Source: a virus. From it: a stretch of 26,553 nt of DNA. Made by a program: the position numbers and the translations under genes. The stretch covers positions 1 to 26,553 of the IMG/VR virus record IMGVR_UViG_3300032334_001919. One strand, written 5' to 3'. Below the pieces are notes generated by a model. That model saw nothing but the letters and a program-made list of their open reading frames with translations, had not been told where the DNA came from and searched no databases. This document shows positions 15,513 through 21,788 of the stretch, in pieces (within the stretch, counting starts at the first letter, position 1; every line of letters starts with the position of its first letter).

Positions 15513-15830
15513 ATGAAAACAGTTTTGACAAAAGAACAAGTAATGGTAGCCCTTAAAAAAGTATTTAGCTATTTAGTTATAGCAGGAGCCCTAGTAGCAG
15601 GATTTGGAATTGGAAGATTTACCCAATCATACCCACCAGCAAAAGAAGCAAACCCATATCAAGCAATTCATTCGATTAAAAATGTTTCAATTGCAGTAAA
15701 CGAAAGCAATGAATTAATGCTTATAGACCGAAGTACAGGAAAATATCAAATGTATTCAGATTCTATTGGTGTAGCTATTTTCAAAATGTATTCAAACCGA
15801 ATTTACCAAAACGCTAGCTCGAATGAGTAA
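15513..15830 (+). CDS. Single-span membrane-anchored protein
   Basis: The 105-residue protein has a short positive N-terminus, one hydrophobic segment at about 20-38 (YLVIAGALVAGFGIG) and a mainly polar C-terminal domain of about 65 residues. That domain includes IDRSTGKYQMYSDS, a short beta-like repeat. The predicted orientation is N-in with the domain in the periplasm. It overlaps the lytic transglycosylase gene by 8 bases, so the two are probably made together, and it could be a partner or spanin-like protein. It has no lipobox. The function is not recognisable from sequence. Confidence 0.6.
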   Translation: MKTVLTKEQVMVALKKVFSYLVIAGALVAGFGIGRFTQSYPPAKEANPYQAIHSIKNVSIAVNESNELMLIDRSTGKYQMYSDSIGVAIFKMYSNRIYQNASSNE

Positions 15831-16341
15831 ATTGAAATTTTTAGGTATGGCCGCTATTATTTTAGCGGTCGTATCTTCCCTTAGGTTTGATCCACCTAAG
15901 GAAGTAGAACAATCACTGCGAGACATGTCTCCAGTTAAATCAACGGATCCACCATGTTTACAAATGTATTTCTATATTGAAAAGTATGCAGACAGTTTTA
16001 ACATACCAAAACGATATGCTTATGGAATTGCATTTGCAGAAACAAGATACAAAGGACCATTCCATTGGAGATATAACCACGCACAAACGTCTTGTGTAGG
16101 CGCAGAAGGACCGATGCAAATTATGTTGTCCACAGCTCATGGAAACAATAAAGATAATGTTTCTCGCGAACGTTTACGAACAGATATAGAATACAACGTA
16201 AGAACATCTATGAAATTGCTCCGTAAACTACACAACATTTATGGAAACTGGAAACTTGTATTTGGGTGCTACAACACAGGAAGACCTTGTGTAAACGGAT
16301 ACGCAGAAAATGTATATAATCACAAAATAAATTGGAGATGA
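15823..16341 (+). CDS. Exported lytic transglycosylase (SLT-type)
   Basis: The 172-residue protein has a basic start and a hydrophobic segment at about 6-20 serving as signal peptide or anchor, then a Pro/Glu linker to about 44. The catalytic domain has E73 in GIAFAETRY, the family's catalytic Glu. It also has G93-A-E-G-P-M-Q99-I-M, corresponding to the GxxGxMQxM motif, and late FGCYNTGR matching the AYNxG motif. It would cut glycan strands in the periplasm to give anhydro-muropeptides. It stands about 13 kb from the endolysin, so it may help DNA entry, virion exit or local wall remodelling. It carries a Cys pair (C91 and one near 147) that could form a disulphide. Confidence 0.88.
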   Translation: MSKLKFLGMAAIILAVVSSLRFDPPKEVEQSLRDMSPVKSTDPPCLQMYFYIEKYADSFNIPKRYAYGIAFAETRYKGPFHWRYNHAQTSCVGAEGPMQIMLSTAHGNNKDNVSRERLRTDIEYNVRTSMKLLRKLHNIYGNWKLVFGCYNTGRPCVNGYAENVYNHKINWR

Positions 16342-16586
16342 GAAAAGTAGTTTGTATAAACAATAGAAAACAACCTGAAGGAGGAGAACTTGTTGAAGGA
16401 AAAGAATATGAAATTGAAGAAGAGTTCATCAACAACTATGAACAAAAAACATTTGTCATAGCAGGTATTAACAATTACGGAATGACCAAAATGGGAATGC
16501 GTTGGTATGGCTATGATGCAAAACGATTTGCAGATTTAGATGCTTTAGTAACAGAATCATATGAACACGTTTATGCCTATAATTAA
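16338..16586 (+). CDS. Small hypothetical protein, possible SH3-like domain
   Basis: The preferred start is the ATG at 16338 in an ATGA overlap with the previous stop, giving 82 residues; a TTG two codons earlier is less likely. The pattern VVCINNRK..GGELVEGKEYEIEEEF..KTFVIAG resembles small beta-barrel proteins of phages in which a Gly-Lys-Tyr turn follows two strands. No catalytic motif. It ends one base before the TGT-like gene, so it belongs to the run leading into the deazaguanine block. Function unknown. Confidence 0.6.
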   Translation: MRKVVCINNRKQPEGGELVEGKEYEIEEEFINNYEQKTFVIAGINNYGMTKMGMRWYGYDAKRFADLDALVTESYEHVYAYN

Positions 16587-16587
16587 T

Positions 16588-17382
16588 ATGAAAAAAATAA
16601 CAATATCACATGAGGTACCATTTTGCCTCTTAGAAAAAAGTAGAGAATTTAACGACTACGACTATTGTTTACCCCACTTAATGGATGAAAACGAAGAGTA
16701 CCGTGATTTCTTCTACAAATCAAAAGAAATGGGTCGCTATATTGTAATGGATAATTCACTCCATGAGCTAGGTGAAGCATATGATTCAGACCGTTTAATA
16801 TATTGGATAAATGAAATTAAACCAGATGAATTTATTGTACCTGACGTTTGGGAAGATGCAAAATTATCAATAGGTAACGCAAAACAATGGGCTCAAGTTA
16901 AACTTCCTGAAGGAGTATTAAAAGTTGCTGTAGTACAAGCAAAAAATACATGGGAAGCTGAAGACTGTGTACAAGCTTATAAAAATTTAGGATACCAGAA
17001 AATAGCATTTTCATATGGTGCAGAATATTATCATACAATGTGCCCACATCCAAATAAAGATTTAGGTAAAGCAATTGGACGATACATGGTTGTTCATAAG
17101 TTATACAACAATAAAACATTAACTATGTTTGATCGTGTACATTTGCTTGGAACTGCTTCACCTATTGAATTTGGAATGTATAAAGATATTGAATGTATTG
17201 AATCTATAGATACTTCAAATCCAATCATGGCTGCAATTGGAGAAATGCCATATACAAAAATGGGGTTACATCAAAAACCACTTGCCAACATGAACAAATA
17301 CCAAGATATGAGTATTGACTTCTTAAACGAAGATTTAGTAGAATACAATGTTGAAATGTTTAGAAAAATAAATGAATTATAA
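16588..17382 (+). CDS. TGT-superfamily protein, DpdA-like candidate DNA deazaguanine transglycosylase
   Basis: I choose the ATG at 16588 (264 residues), one base after the previous stop; a start at 16561 would overlap it. The sequence follows tRNA-guanine transglycosylase landmarks. These are MDNSLHEL (D55), VPDVWED (D86), a VAVVQAKN strand like the TGT VQGG loop, and IAFSYGAE like the GGLAVGE loop. RVHLLGTASPIEF (183-195) corresponds to RYLMGVGTP, and D208 in SIDTSNP is a candidate nucleophile. The CxCxxC zinc cluster of tRNA enzymes is absent and the protein is short for a TGT. With queC, queD, queE and folE next door, the best reading is a phage DpdA-type enzyme exchanging guanine in DNA for a 7-deazaguanine. 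The alternative is a tRNA-modifying relative. Confidence 0.72.
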   Translation: MKKITISHEVPFCLLEKSREFNDYDYCLPHLMDENEEYRDFFYKSKEMGRYIVMDNSLHELGEAYDSDRLIYWINEIKPDEFIVPDVWEDAKLSIGNAKQWAQVKLPEGVLKVAVVQAKNTWEAEDCVQAYKNLGYQKIAFSYGAEYYHTMCPHPNKDLGKAIGRYMVVHKLYNNKTLTMFDRVHLLGTASPIEFGMYKDIECIESIDTSNPIMAAIGEMPYTKMGLHQKPLANMNKYQDMSIDFLNEDLVEYNVEMFRKINEL

Positions 17383-17383
17383 A

Positions 17384-17641
17384 ATGGAATATTTAAGTTT
17401 ATACGATTATCTAGGACATGCCGCCGGTAATGAATTAGGTAAAGAAGTAGCAATAGCTGCTAGTAAAGCAGGAATTAAATTAGAAACTCGAGAAGTTTCA
17501 AACCCAAAATATACAGGAATAGTATATTTGTACCCCAAAGACTTTCTTGAAGCATATTTTAGAGAACCAGATTCTATCCATATGGAAGACCTTCCAGGAT
17601 CTATTAACTATAACATTGATGACGACGACTTACCTTTTTAA
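17384..17641 (+). CDS. Hypothetical protein between dpdA-like and queC genes
   Basis: The start at 17384, one base after the preceding stop, gives 85 residues; 17372 is an in-frame alternative. The N-terminal part is amphipathic and helical (GHAAGNELGKEVAIAASKAG). Then a short strand region (TGIVYLYPKDFLEAYF) leads into a strongly acidic C-terminus (IDDDDLPF), a tail seen in DNA-mimic or polymerase-interaction peptides. No family recognised. Its placement suggests a helper of the DNA-modification genes, but the sequence gives no direct evidence. Confidence 0.6.
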   Translation: MEYLSLYDYLGHAAGNELGKEVAIAASKAGIKLETREVSNPKYTGIVYLYPKDFLEAYFREPDSIHMEDLPGSINYNIDDDDLPF

Positions 17642-17643
17642 CT

Positions 17644-17817
17644 ATGGATAAATTAACAAAAGAAGAATTTGAAAAATTTCGTGAAGTTTGGAAATCTGAA
17701 TGGTACGACCATTGGAGACTCTTGGATATTGACTTTAAAGTTTATATGTTGATGAGAGGACTAACCGAAGAACAATTTAAAAAATTAAATAACGACGAAT
17801 TATGGAAAAACATGTAG
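17644..17817 (+). CDS. Very short hypothetical protein upstream of queC
   Basis: The 57-residue frame runs from ATG 17644 to TAG 17817 and fills the gap between the 17384 gene and queC. It starts 2 bases after the preceding stop and overlaps queC by 16 bases. The sequence is charged and helical (LTKEEFEKFREVWKSEWYD, GLTEEQFKKLNNDEL) and Trp-rich, with a helix-turn-helix-like distribution of charges. Tight packing and amino-acid composition favour a real gene. It has no recognisable domain. Confidence 0.6.
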   Translation: MDKLTKEEFEKFREVWKSEWYDHWRLLDIDFKVYMLMRGLTEEQFKKLNNDELWKNM

Positions 17818-18638
17818 TGATTTCCCTGTCTGGAGGAATGGATTCCAGCACACTTTTGTTACGTTGTCTAAGAGAATATGACACTGTAACAGCAATTTCA
17901 TTTGATTATGGTCAAAAACATCGAGTTGAGCTTGAACGTGCTCAATCGTTAGTAGATTATTTATGCTACAAATATGATATTAAATACCGCGTCATTAAAT
18001 TAGACGGATTAACAGATTTACTTAACTCAGCACTTGTAACAGGTGGAGCTGATGTACCTGAAGGACACTATGCTGAAGAAAATATGAAAGCAACAGTTGT
18101 TCCAAATCGTAACAAAATCTTTGCTTCAATTACTCAAGCAGTTGCACTTTCAGTAGCAAATAGAACAGGCGAGCAATGTGATATTGCAATGGGGATACAC
18201 AGCGGAGACCACGCGATCTATTTGGATTGTAGACAAGAATTTAGAGATGCAGACGACCATGCATTTAGAGTAGGTAACTGGGGTTCTGAAAAAGTAGGTT
18301 ACTTTACACCATATCTTGAAGGTGATAAATTTACTATTTTACAAGATGGAGAAACATTATGTAATGAGTTAGGTTTAGACTTTAACGAAGTATACTCACG
18401 TACAAACACTTCATACAAACCAATTTACCATGAATTTGCTTACGAAGAGGGAGATGATATTGTTGAAGTAAAAGAATGGTTTTCCGATTACAAATCAGCA
18501 AGTTCTGTGGAGCGTGTAGAAGCTTTCATTAAATTGGGAAGAAAAGATCCTGTAATGTATGCTGATGAAGAAGGACCAGTAACATGGGATCATGTAGTAA
18601 CAGAAGTAAGTAAAATACTTGAAACACATGCAGGATAA
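17802..18638 (+). CDS. queC: QueC-like 7-cyano-7-deazaguanine synthase lacking the zinc cysteines
   Basis: QueC converts 7-carboxy-7-deazaguanine to preQ0 with ATP and ammonia in two steps through an amide. The 278-residue protein has the PP-loop S10-GGMDSS-16, FDYGQKHRVELE (34-45) and VVPNRN (99-104), and then GIHSGDHAIYLDCRQEF (131-147), all QueC hallmarks. It departs from the family at the C-terminus. The expected SCY...CGxCxxC zinc site reads TNTSYKP (201-207) and SDYKSASSVERVEAF (228-242), with all four cysteines gone. It is about 50 residues longer than typical QueC. It may therefore be a metal-free variant, or stop at the amide product. Start at 17802 overlaps the previous small gene. 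Confidence 0.88.
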   Translation: MEKHVVISLSGGMDSSTLLLRCLREYDTVTAISFDYGQKHRVELERAQSLVDYLCYKYDIKYRVIKLDGLTDLLNSALVTGGADVPEGHYAEENMKATVVPNRNKIFASITQAVALSVANRTGEQCDIAMGIHSGDHAIYLDCRQEFRDADDHAFRVGNWGSEKVGYFTPYLEGDKFTILQDGETLCNELGLDFNEVYSRTNTSYKPIYHEFAYEEGDDIVEVKEWFSDYKSASSVERVEAFIKLGRKDPVMYADEEGPVTWDHVVTEVSKILETHAG

Positions 18639-18672
18639 AAGTATTATAAATTGGGATTTACATCAAAAAATA

Positions 18673-18813
18673 ATGGCAAAGAAAAAAACAATTAAAGTTT
18701 GTACTGGAGTAGGATTAGATCAAATCACCCCTGAGTACATTACAATCGAGCTCTTTGATATCGATACAGAAATTAAAAAACCTAAAACAACAAAGAAAAA
18801 TGGCAAAATATAA
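18673..18813 (+). CDS. Very small basic hypothetical protein between queC and queD
   Basis: The ATG at 18673 gives 46 residues (MAKKKTIKVCTGVGLDQITP to KKPKTTKKNGKI). An in-frame ATG at 18628, inside the end of queC, would add 15 residues. The core is a short beta-like stretch with Lys-rich ends. It overlaps the queD start by 14 bases. The packing argues for a real gene, but the composition is simple and no homologous domain is recognised. Confidence 0.45.
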   Translation: MAKKKTIKVCTGVGLDQITPEYITIELFDIDTEIKKPKTTKKNGKI

Positions 18814-19264
18814 TTCAACTAAATTATTTGACGGGTATTCAACATGTTTCCGTCAATGGAAAGCAGAAGATACGCATTGCAAATTCTTACACGGATATGC
18901 TGTATCGTTTAGAGTATGGTTTGAAGGCGAATTAGATCATCGTAATTGGGTATGGGACTTTGGTGGAATGAAACGATCTAAAACTAAAATACTTGGAATG
19001 TCTCCAAAAGACTATTTTGCTTGGTTGTTAGATCATACAACTATTATTGCTAGCGATGATCCATATTTAGATACATTCCACAAAATGTATTCCGATGGGA
19101 TCATTCAATTAAGGATACTGCCGGCATCTGGTTGTGAAAAATTTGCAGAGCATTTATATAAAATAATAAACAAATTCTTACACGAAGAAACCGAAGGACG
19201 AGTAAAAGCAATTAAAGTAGAAGTTTATGAACATGAAAGAAACTCAGCTAGCTATGGAGAATAG
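18800..19264 (+). CDS. queD: QueD-like 6-carboxytetrahydropterin synthase, divergent
   Basis: QueD turns dihydroneopterin triphosphate into 6-carboxytetrahydropterin, the second step toward preQ0. The start at 18800 gives 154 residues; the 15 residues before it lie in the preceding gene and are not family-like. C27 in THCKFLHGY corresponds to the catalytic Cys of CxxxHGH. NWVWDFGGMK (49-58) matches the WxxDF motif, L77-D-H79 the catalytic Asp-His, and EHERNSASYGE the C-terminal Glu. The zinc histidines differ: HGH is HGY (H31-G-Y33) and the upstream FxAAH reads FRQWK. This T-fold variant resembles QueD proteins I recall from other marine phages. Activity is likely but the metal site is uncertain. 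Confidence 0.82.
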   Translation: MAKYNSTKLFDGYSTCFRQWKAEDTHCKFLHGYAVSFRVWFEGELDHRNWVWDFGGMKRSKTKILGMSPKDYFAWLLDHTTIIASDDPYLDTFHKMYSDGIIQLRILPASGCEKFAEHLYKIINKFLHEETEGRVKAIKVEVYEHERNSASYGE

Positions 19265-19325
19265 TTATTACACGACAACCACCACTTTTGGTGATATTAA
19301 ATTTAAATATATTTTAGTAAAATGA
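19233..19325 (+). CDS. Possible 30-residue ORF between queD and thioredoxin
   Basis: A frame from ATG 19233 overlaps the end of queD and reaches TGA at 19323-19325, which overlaps the thioredoxin ATG in the ATGA manner common here. An ATG at 19254 would leave 23 residues. The peptide is Thr/Tyr/Lys-rich and matches nothing I know. It also runs across a promoter-like motif, which argues against a conserved gene. Confidence 0.25.
   Translation: MKETQLAMENSYYTTTTTFGDIKFKYILVK
19288..19317 (+). promoter_or_regulatory. TTGG-N18-TATTTTAG promoter-like motif before thioredoxin
   Basis: TTGG at 19288-19291 is followed by TATATTTTAG beginning at 19308 (16 bases) or, shifted, TATTTTAG at 19310 (18 bases). 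The TTGG lies in the right arm of a CACCA/TGGTG hairpin (19280-19293). Spacing deviates from the 19 bases of the other copies, and the ATG at 19322 would leave almost no leader. Confidence 0.3.
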
Positions 19326-19570
19326 AAGAAATACTTTATTTTTCAAGCACATGGTGTGGACCATGTAAAAATTTTAAACCAATCATGGAACAAGTTAGCC
19401 GTGAACTACCTGTAAAATTCATTGATGTAGATGCAAATCCTGATATGACAGCAGCTTATGGCGTACGAAGTGTTCCTACTTTAATTGTAGTAAAAGATGG
19501 GCAAGTAGCCGTTAAACAAGCAGGAGTTTTATCTGAATCACAAGTAAAAGGTTTATGGAATCAAAACTAG
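19322..19570 (+). CDS. Thioredoxin
   Basis: The 82-residue thioredoxin-fold protein has the active site W11-C-G-P-C15 and the cis-proline P52 in VRSVPTLIV. The order beta-alpha-beta is that of a minimal thioredoxin, about 25 residues shorter than bacterial TrxA, as in other phage versions. It would transfer electrons to ribonucleotide reductase or other enzymes, or serve a replication complex as in T7, though T7 uses the host protein. It sits among the deazaguanine genes but has its own terminator. Radical-SAM and T-fold enzymes do not need it, so the location may be incidental. Confidence 0.93.
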   Translation: MKEILYFSSTWCGPCKNFKPIMEQVSRELPVKFIDVDANPDMTAAYGVRSVPTLIVVKDGQVAVKQAGVLSESQVKGLWNQN

Positions 19571-19577
19571 GGTAAAA

Positions 19578-19612
19578 GGAGACCATAGTTTTGTATGGTC
19601 TCCCTCCTCTTT
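19578..19612 (+). terminator. Terminator hairpin after thioredoxin
   Basis: A perfect 10-base stem (GGAGACCATA, 19578-19587, with TATGGTCTCC, 19594-19603) closes a GTTTTG loop. It is followed by the pyrimidine-rich CTCCTCTTTC rather than a clean T run. It lies 8 bases after the thioredoxin stop and before the HNH gene. Confidence 0.7.
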
Positions 19613-19637
19613 CAATATGTATAATAAACAATATATT

Positions 19638-20018
19638 ATGGAAGAGCAAAAACCAAAAGGTAATACCCCTGAATATCGTGCATGGTATTATAAAAACAAA
19701 TACCAAAAAACAGGTAAAACAAAAAAGAAAGAATTTGAACAACGTAACAAAGAATTTATAATTCGATTTAAAAAACGTTGTAAATGTGTTAAATGTAATT
19801 TAAACAAATGGTATCTAATAGAGTTTCACCACCTAGACCCATCTTTAAAATACAAATCTGTAACTGATTTACAGTTTAATGCATATAGTATTAAAACAAT
19901 AAAAGAAGAAGTACGAAAGTGTGTTCCTATTTGCAGAAACTGCCATATGGAATATCATTATTTGGAGAGACAAAATATAATTCGTACATTTGAAGAGTAT
20001 TTAAAATTAGATATATGA
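19638..20018 (+). CDS. HNH endonuclease (possible free-standing homing nuclease)
   Basis: The 126-residue protein from ATG 19638 (19617 is an earlier in-frame ATG) has a basic, Tyr/Lys-rich N-terminal half. This is followed by an HNH core: C50-x2-C53, then H64-H65-L-D67 and a C99-x2-C102-H103 zinc pair. This is the treble-clef HNH arrangement seen in phage homing and nicking nucleases. It lies alone between the terminator after thioredoxin and queE, overlapping queE by 4 bases, so it looks like a mobile endonuclease inserted in the deazaguanine block. It could instead be a packaging-associated HNH, but no terminase is near. Confidence 0.8.
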   Translation: MEEQKPKGNTPEYRAWYYKNKYQKTGKTKKKEFEQRNKEFIIRFKKRCKCVKCNLNKWYLIEFHHLDPSLKYKSVTDLQFNAYSIKTIKEEVRKCVPICRNCHMEYHYLERQNIIRTFEEYLKLDI

Positions 20019-20800
20019 ACAAAATCTTAAGAATGACAGAAGCCGAAAAGGCAAAGACACAAGCAATTATAGAACTTTATAGATGTGTGCAATCCGAAGG
20101 TAGCAGATTTGGAAGACCTACAATTGCAGTTCGTACAACTGGTTGTACCCATAGATGTTACTTTGGAGAAGGTGGTTGGTGCGATTCTTTTTACACCTCC
20201 ATTCACCCTGAAAAGGCCCAATTCAGTTTTAACGATGTCGTTAAAATATACGATGAAAATCCCCATATTAAGGAGATGATGCTTACCGGCGGAAGTCCTA
20301 CAATGTGGCCTAAATTAGTTAATGAATTAACACATTTTGCACATGAAAGAGACATTCTTATTACTATTGAAACTGAAGGCTCGCATTATATTGAGACCGA
20401 TTATCCTATTGGTCTTTTATCTATTAGCCCTAAGTTTACAAATTCTATTCCCGTTGTGGGAGTGGCCACACCGCAAGGTGATATTGTCGACGATAAAATG
20501 GTTCGACAACATAACAAGTTTAGAATGAACTTAATCGCAATAAGTGCAATGATTAATTTTCATACAGACTATCATTTTAAACCAGTTTGGGATGGTACAG
20601 AGGAAAATTTAAATGAAATTGAAGAGTTTAGAACATCGCTTAAAATCCCTAAAGATAAAACATACATCATGCCAGCAGGTGATACTCGTGAGGAACTTAT
20701 TAAAATGTATCCACTAGTATTTGATATGTGTGCTGAAAAAGGTTACAATATGACAGGAAGAGATCACATAATTGCTTTTGATACAAAGAGAGGTGTTTAA
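20015..20800 (+). CDS. queE: QueE 7-carboxy-7-deazaguanine synthase (radical SAM)
   Basis: QueE rearranges 6-carboxytetrahydropterin to 7-carboxy-7-deazaguanine using SAM and a 4Fe-4S cluster. The 261-residue protein has SEGSRFGRPTIAVRTTGC ahead of cluster cysteines C44-x3-C48-x7-C56 (GCTHRCYFGEGGWCD). The last gap is seven residues instead of two, one of several QueE-type departures from CX3CX2C. The SAM-binding region reads MLTGGSPTMWP, with GGSP in place of GGEP, and TIETEGSHYI follows like the family ETNG segment. The start at 20015 overlaps the HNH stop (ATGA); an ATG six codons later is possible. It is the third pathway step, between queD and queC. Confidence 0.88.
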   Translation: MNKILRMTEAEKAKTQAIIELYRCVQSEGSRFGRPTIAVRTTGCTHRCYFGEGGWCDSFYTSIHPEKAQFSFNDVVKIYDENPHIKEMMLTGGSPTMWPKLVNELTHFAHERDILITIETEGSHYIETDYPIGLLSISPKFTNSIPVVGVATPQGDIVDDKMVRQHNKFRMNLIAISAMINFHTDYHFKPVWDGTEENLNEIEEFRTSLKIPKDKTYIMPAGDTREELIKMYPLVFDMCAEKGYNMTGRDHIIAFDTKRGV

Positions 20801-20807
20801 AAAATAC

Positions 20808-20838
20808 TTGGATACTCCAAAAACCTTATTTATATTTA
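20808..20838 (+). promoter_or_regulatory. TTGG-N19-TATATTTA promoter-like motif before folE
   Basis: TTGG at 20808-20811 and TATATTTA at 20831-20838 are separated by 19 bases. A short inverted repeat TTGGA-TAC-TCCAA (20808-20820) covers the upstream box. The folE start at 20856 follows 25 bases after the -7 box begins, and is preceded by AAGTTAT. Good candidate for the folE-MazG run. Confidence 0.5.
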
Positions 20839-20855
20839 CAACAAATTAAAGTTAT

Positions 20856-21554
20856 ATGTCAGAAAACACACGTAGAAAAACACACACAGAATTAGAATGT
20901 GTACAAGTAGGTTATGCAAACGGAGTTGCACCCGGTTTTCCACTTACTGAAAATGAAAAATGGAAAATGGTAGATGAAGCAGAAGAAGCTTATGGTAAAT
21001 TTTTAGATGCTTTAGGATGTGATTGGCGAAACGATCCAAATTCATCAGAAACACCTCGTCGAGTAGCTAAAGCTTATGTATTTGATTTATGGGCAGGTAG
21101 ATATACTGCAATGTCAGATATAACTTCATTCCCATCAGACGGATACGATGGTATTGTAATTGAAAGAAACATCCCAGTTACTTCAATGTGTTCACACCAC
21201 CACCAAACAATTGGAGGAGTAGTTCATATTGGTTATGTAGTTGGAGAAGGTGGACGAGTAATTGGTTTATCTAAATTGAACCGTATTGTAGAATTATTCG
21301 GCCGTAGAGGAGCTATTCAAGAGCAATTAACTTCAGCTATCCACAATGCAGTAAACAAAGTATGTGAAGGAAACAGAGGTATTATCGTTACAGTAGTAGC
21401 AACTCACAATTGCGTATCTTGTAGAGGAGTAAAACACCAAGGTGCTTCAATGGTTACAACAAAAGCATCAGGTGTGTTTATGGAAAACGATAACCAAGCA
21501 CGTAAGGAATTTTTCGATAGTATTAAAATCAATAATGGCGGACACCAAATTTAA
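20856..21554 (+). CDS. folE: GTP cyclohydrolase I
   Basis: The 232-residue zinc enzyme opens the GTP ring to make dihydroneopterin triphosphate, the first step toward preQ0 and also folate. Zinc ligands are C112 and H115 (MCSHHHQTIGG) and C186 (HNCVSCRGVKH), and the signature GLSKLNRIVELFGRR...QEQLT (137-159) is intact. SSETPRRVAKAY (63-74) is the usual N-terminal motif. The start has a long non-conserved tail of about 35 residues ahead of the core. Host cells normally have FolE, so a phage copy suggests a need for extra pterin flux into deazaguanine. It is separated from queE by a promoter-like motif. Confidence 0.95.
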   Translation: MSENTRRKTHTELECVQVGYANGVAPGFPLTENEKWKMVDEAEEAYGKFLDALGCDWRNDPNSSETPRRVAKAYVFDLWAGRYTAMSDITSFPSDGYDGIVIERNIPVTSMCSHHHQTIGGVVHIGYVVGEGGRVIGLSKLNRIVELFGRRGAIQEQLTSAIHNAVNKVCEGNRGIIVTVVATHNCVSCRGVKHQGASMVTTKASGVFMENDNQARKEFFDSIKINNGGHQI

Positions 21555-21559
21555 AAATT

Positions 21560-21787
21560 ATGGACAGAACACAATTACTCTATGAGGCTTTAGAGTCAAA
21601 ATATCTAGCCCAAATTGCAGGAGCAAAAGCAACACTAGCAATTTATTTTACAAACCCAGTTGGTATTGGAGAACATCCACAACATCTTGAGGAAATGGAC
21701 AATTTTATAGCTCAATTAGCTGAAGCTGAAGATAAACTTGATTGTTTAAGACATTTAAAATTAATTGACCCTACAACTCCATTTTAA
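21560..21787 (+). CDS. Small helical hypothetical protein
   Basis: The 75-residue protein is almost all helix. One part is Ala-rich (YLAQIAGAKATLAIYF) and another acidic (HLEEMDNFIAQLAEAEDKLDCL), as in two-helix hairpin proteins. It lies 5 bases after folE and one base before the MazG-like gene. No domain recognised. Its partner may be the neighbouring pyrophosphohydrolase, but that is only a position-based guess. Confidence 0.6.
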   Translation: MDRTQLLYEALESKYLAQIAGAKATLAIYFTNPVGIGEHPQHLEEMDNFIAQLAEAEDKLDCLRHLKLIDPTTPF

Positions 21788-21788
21788 T

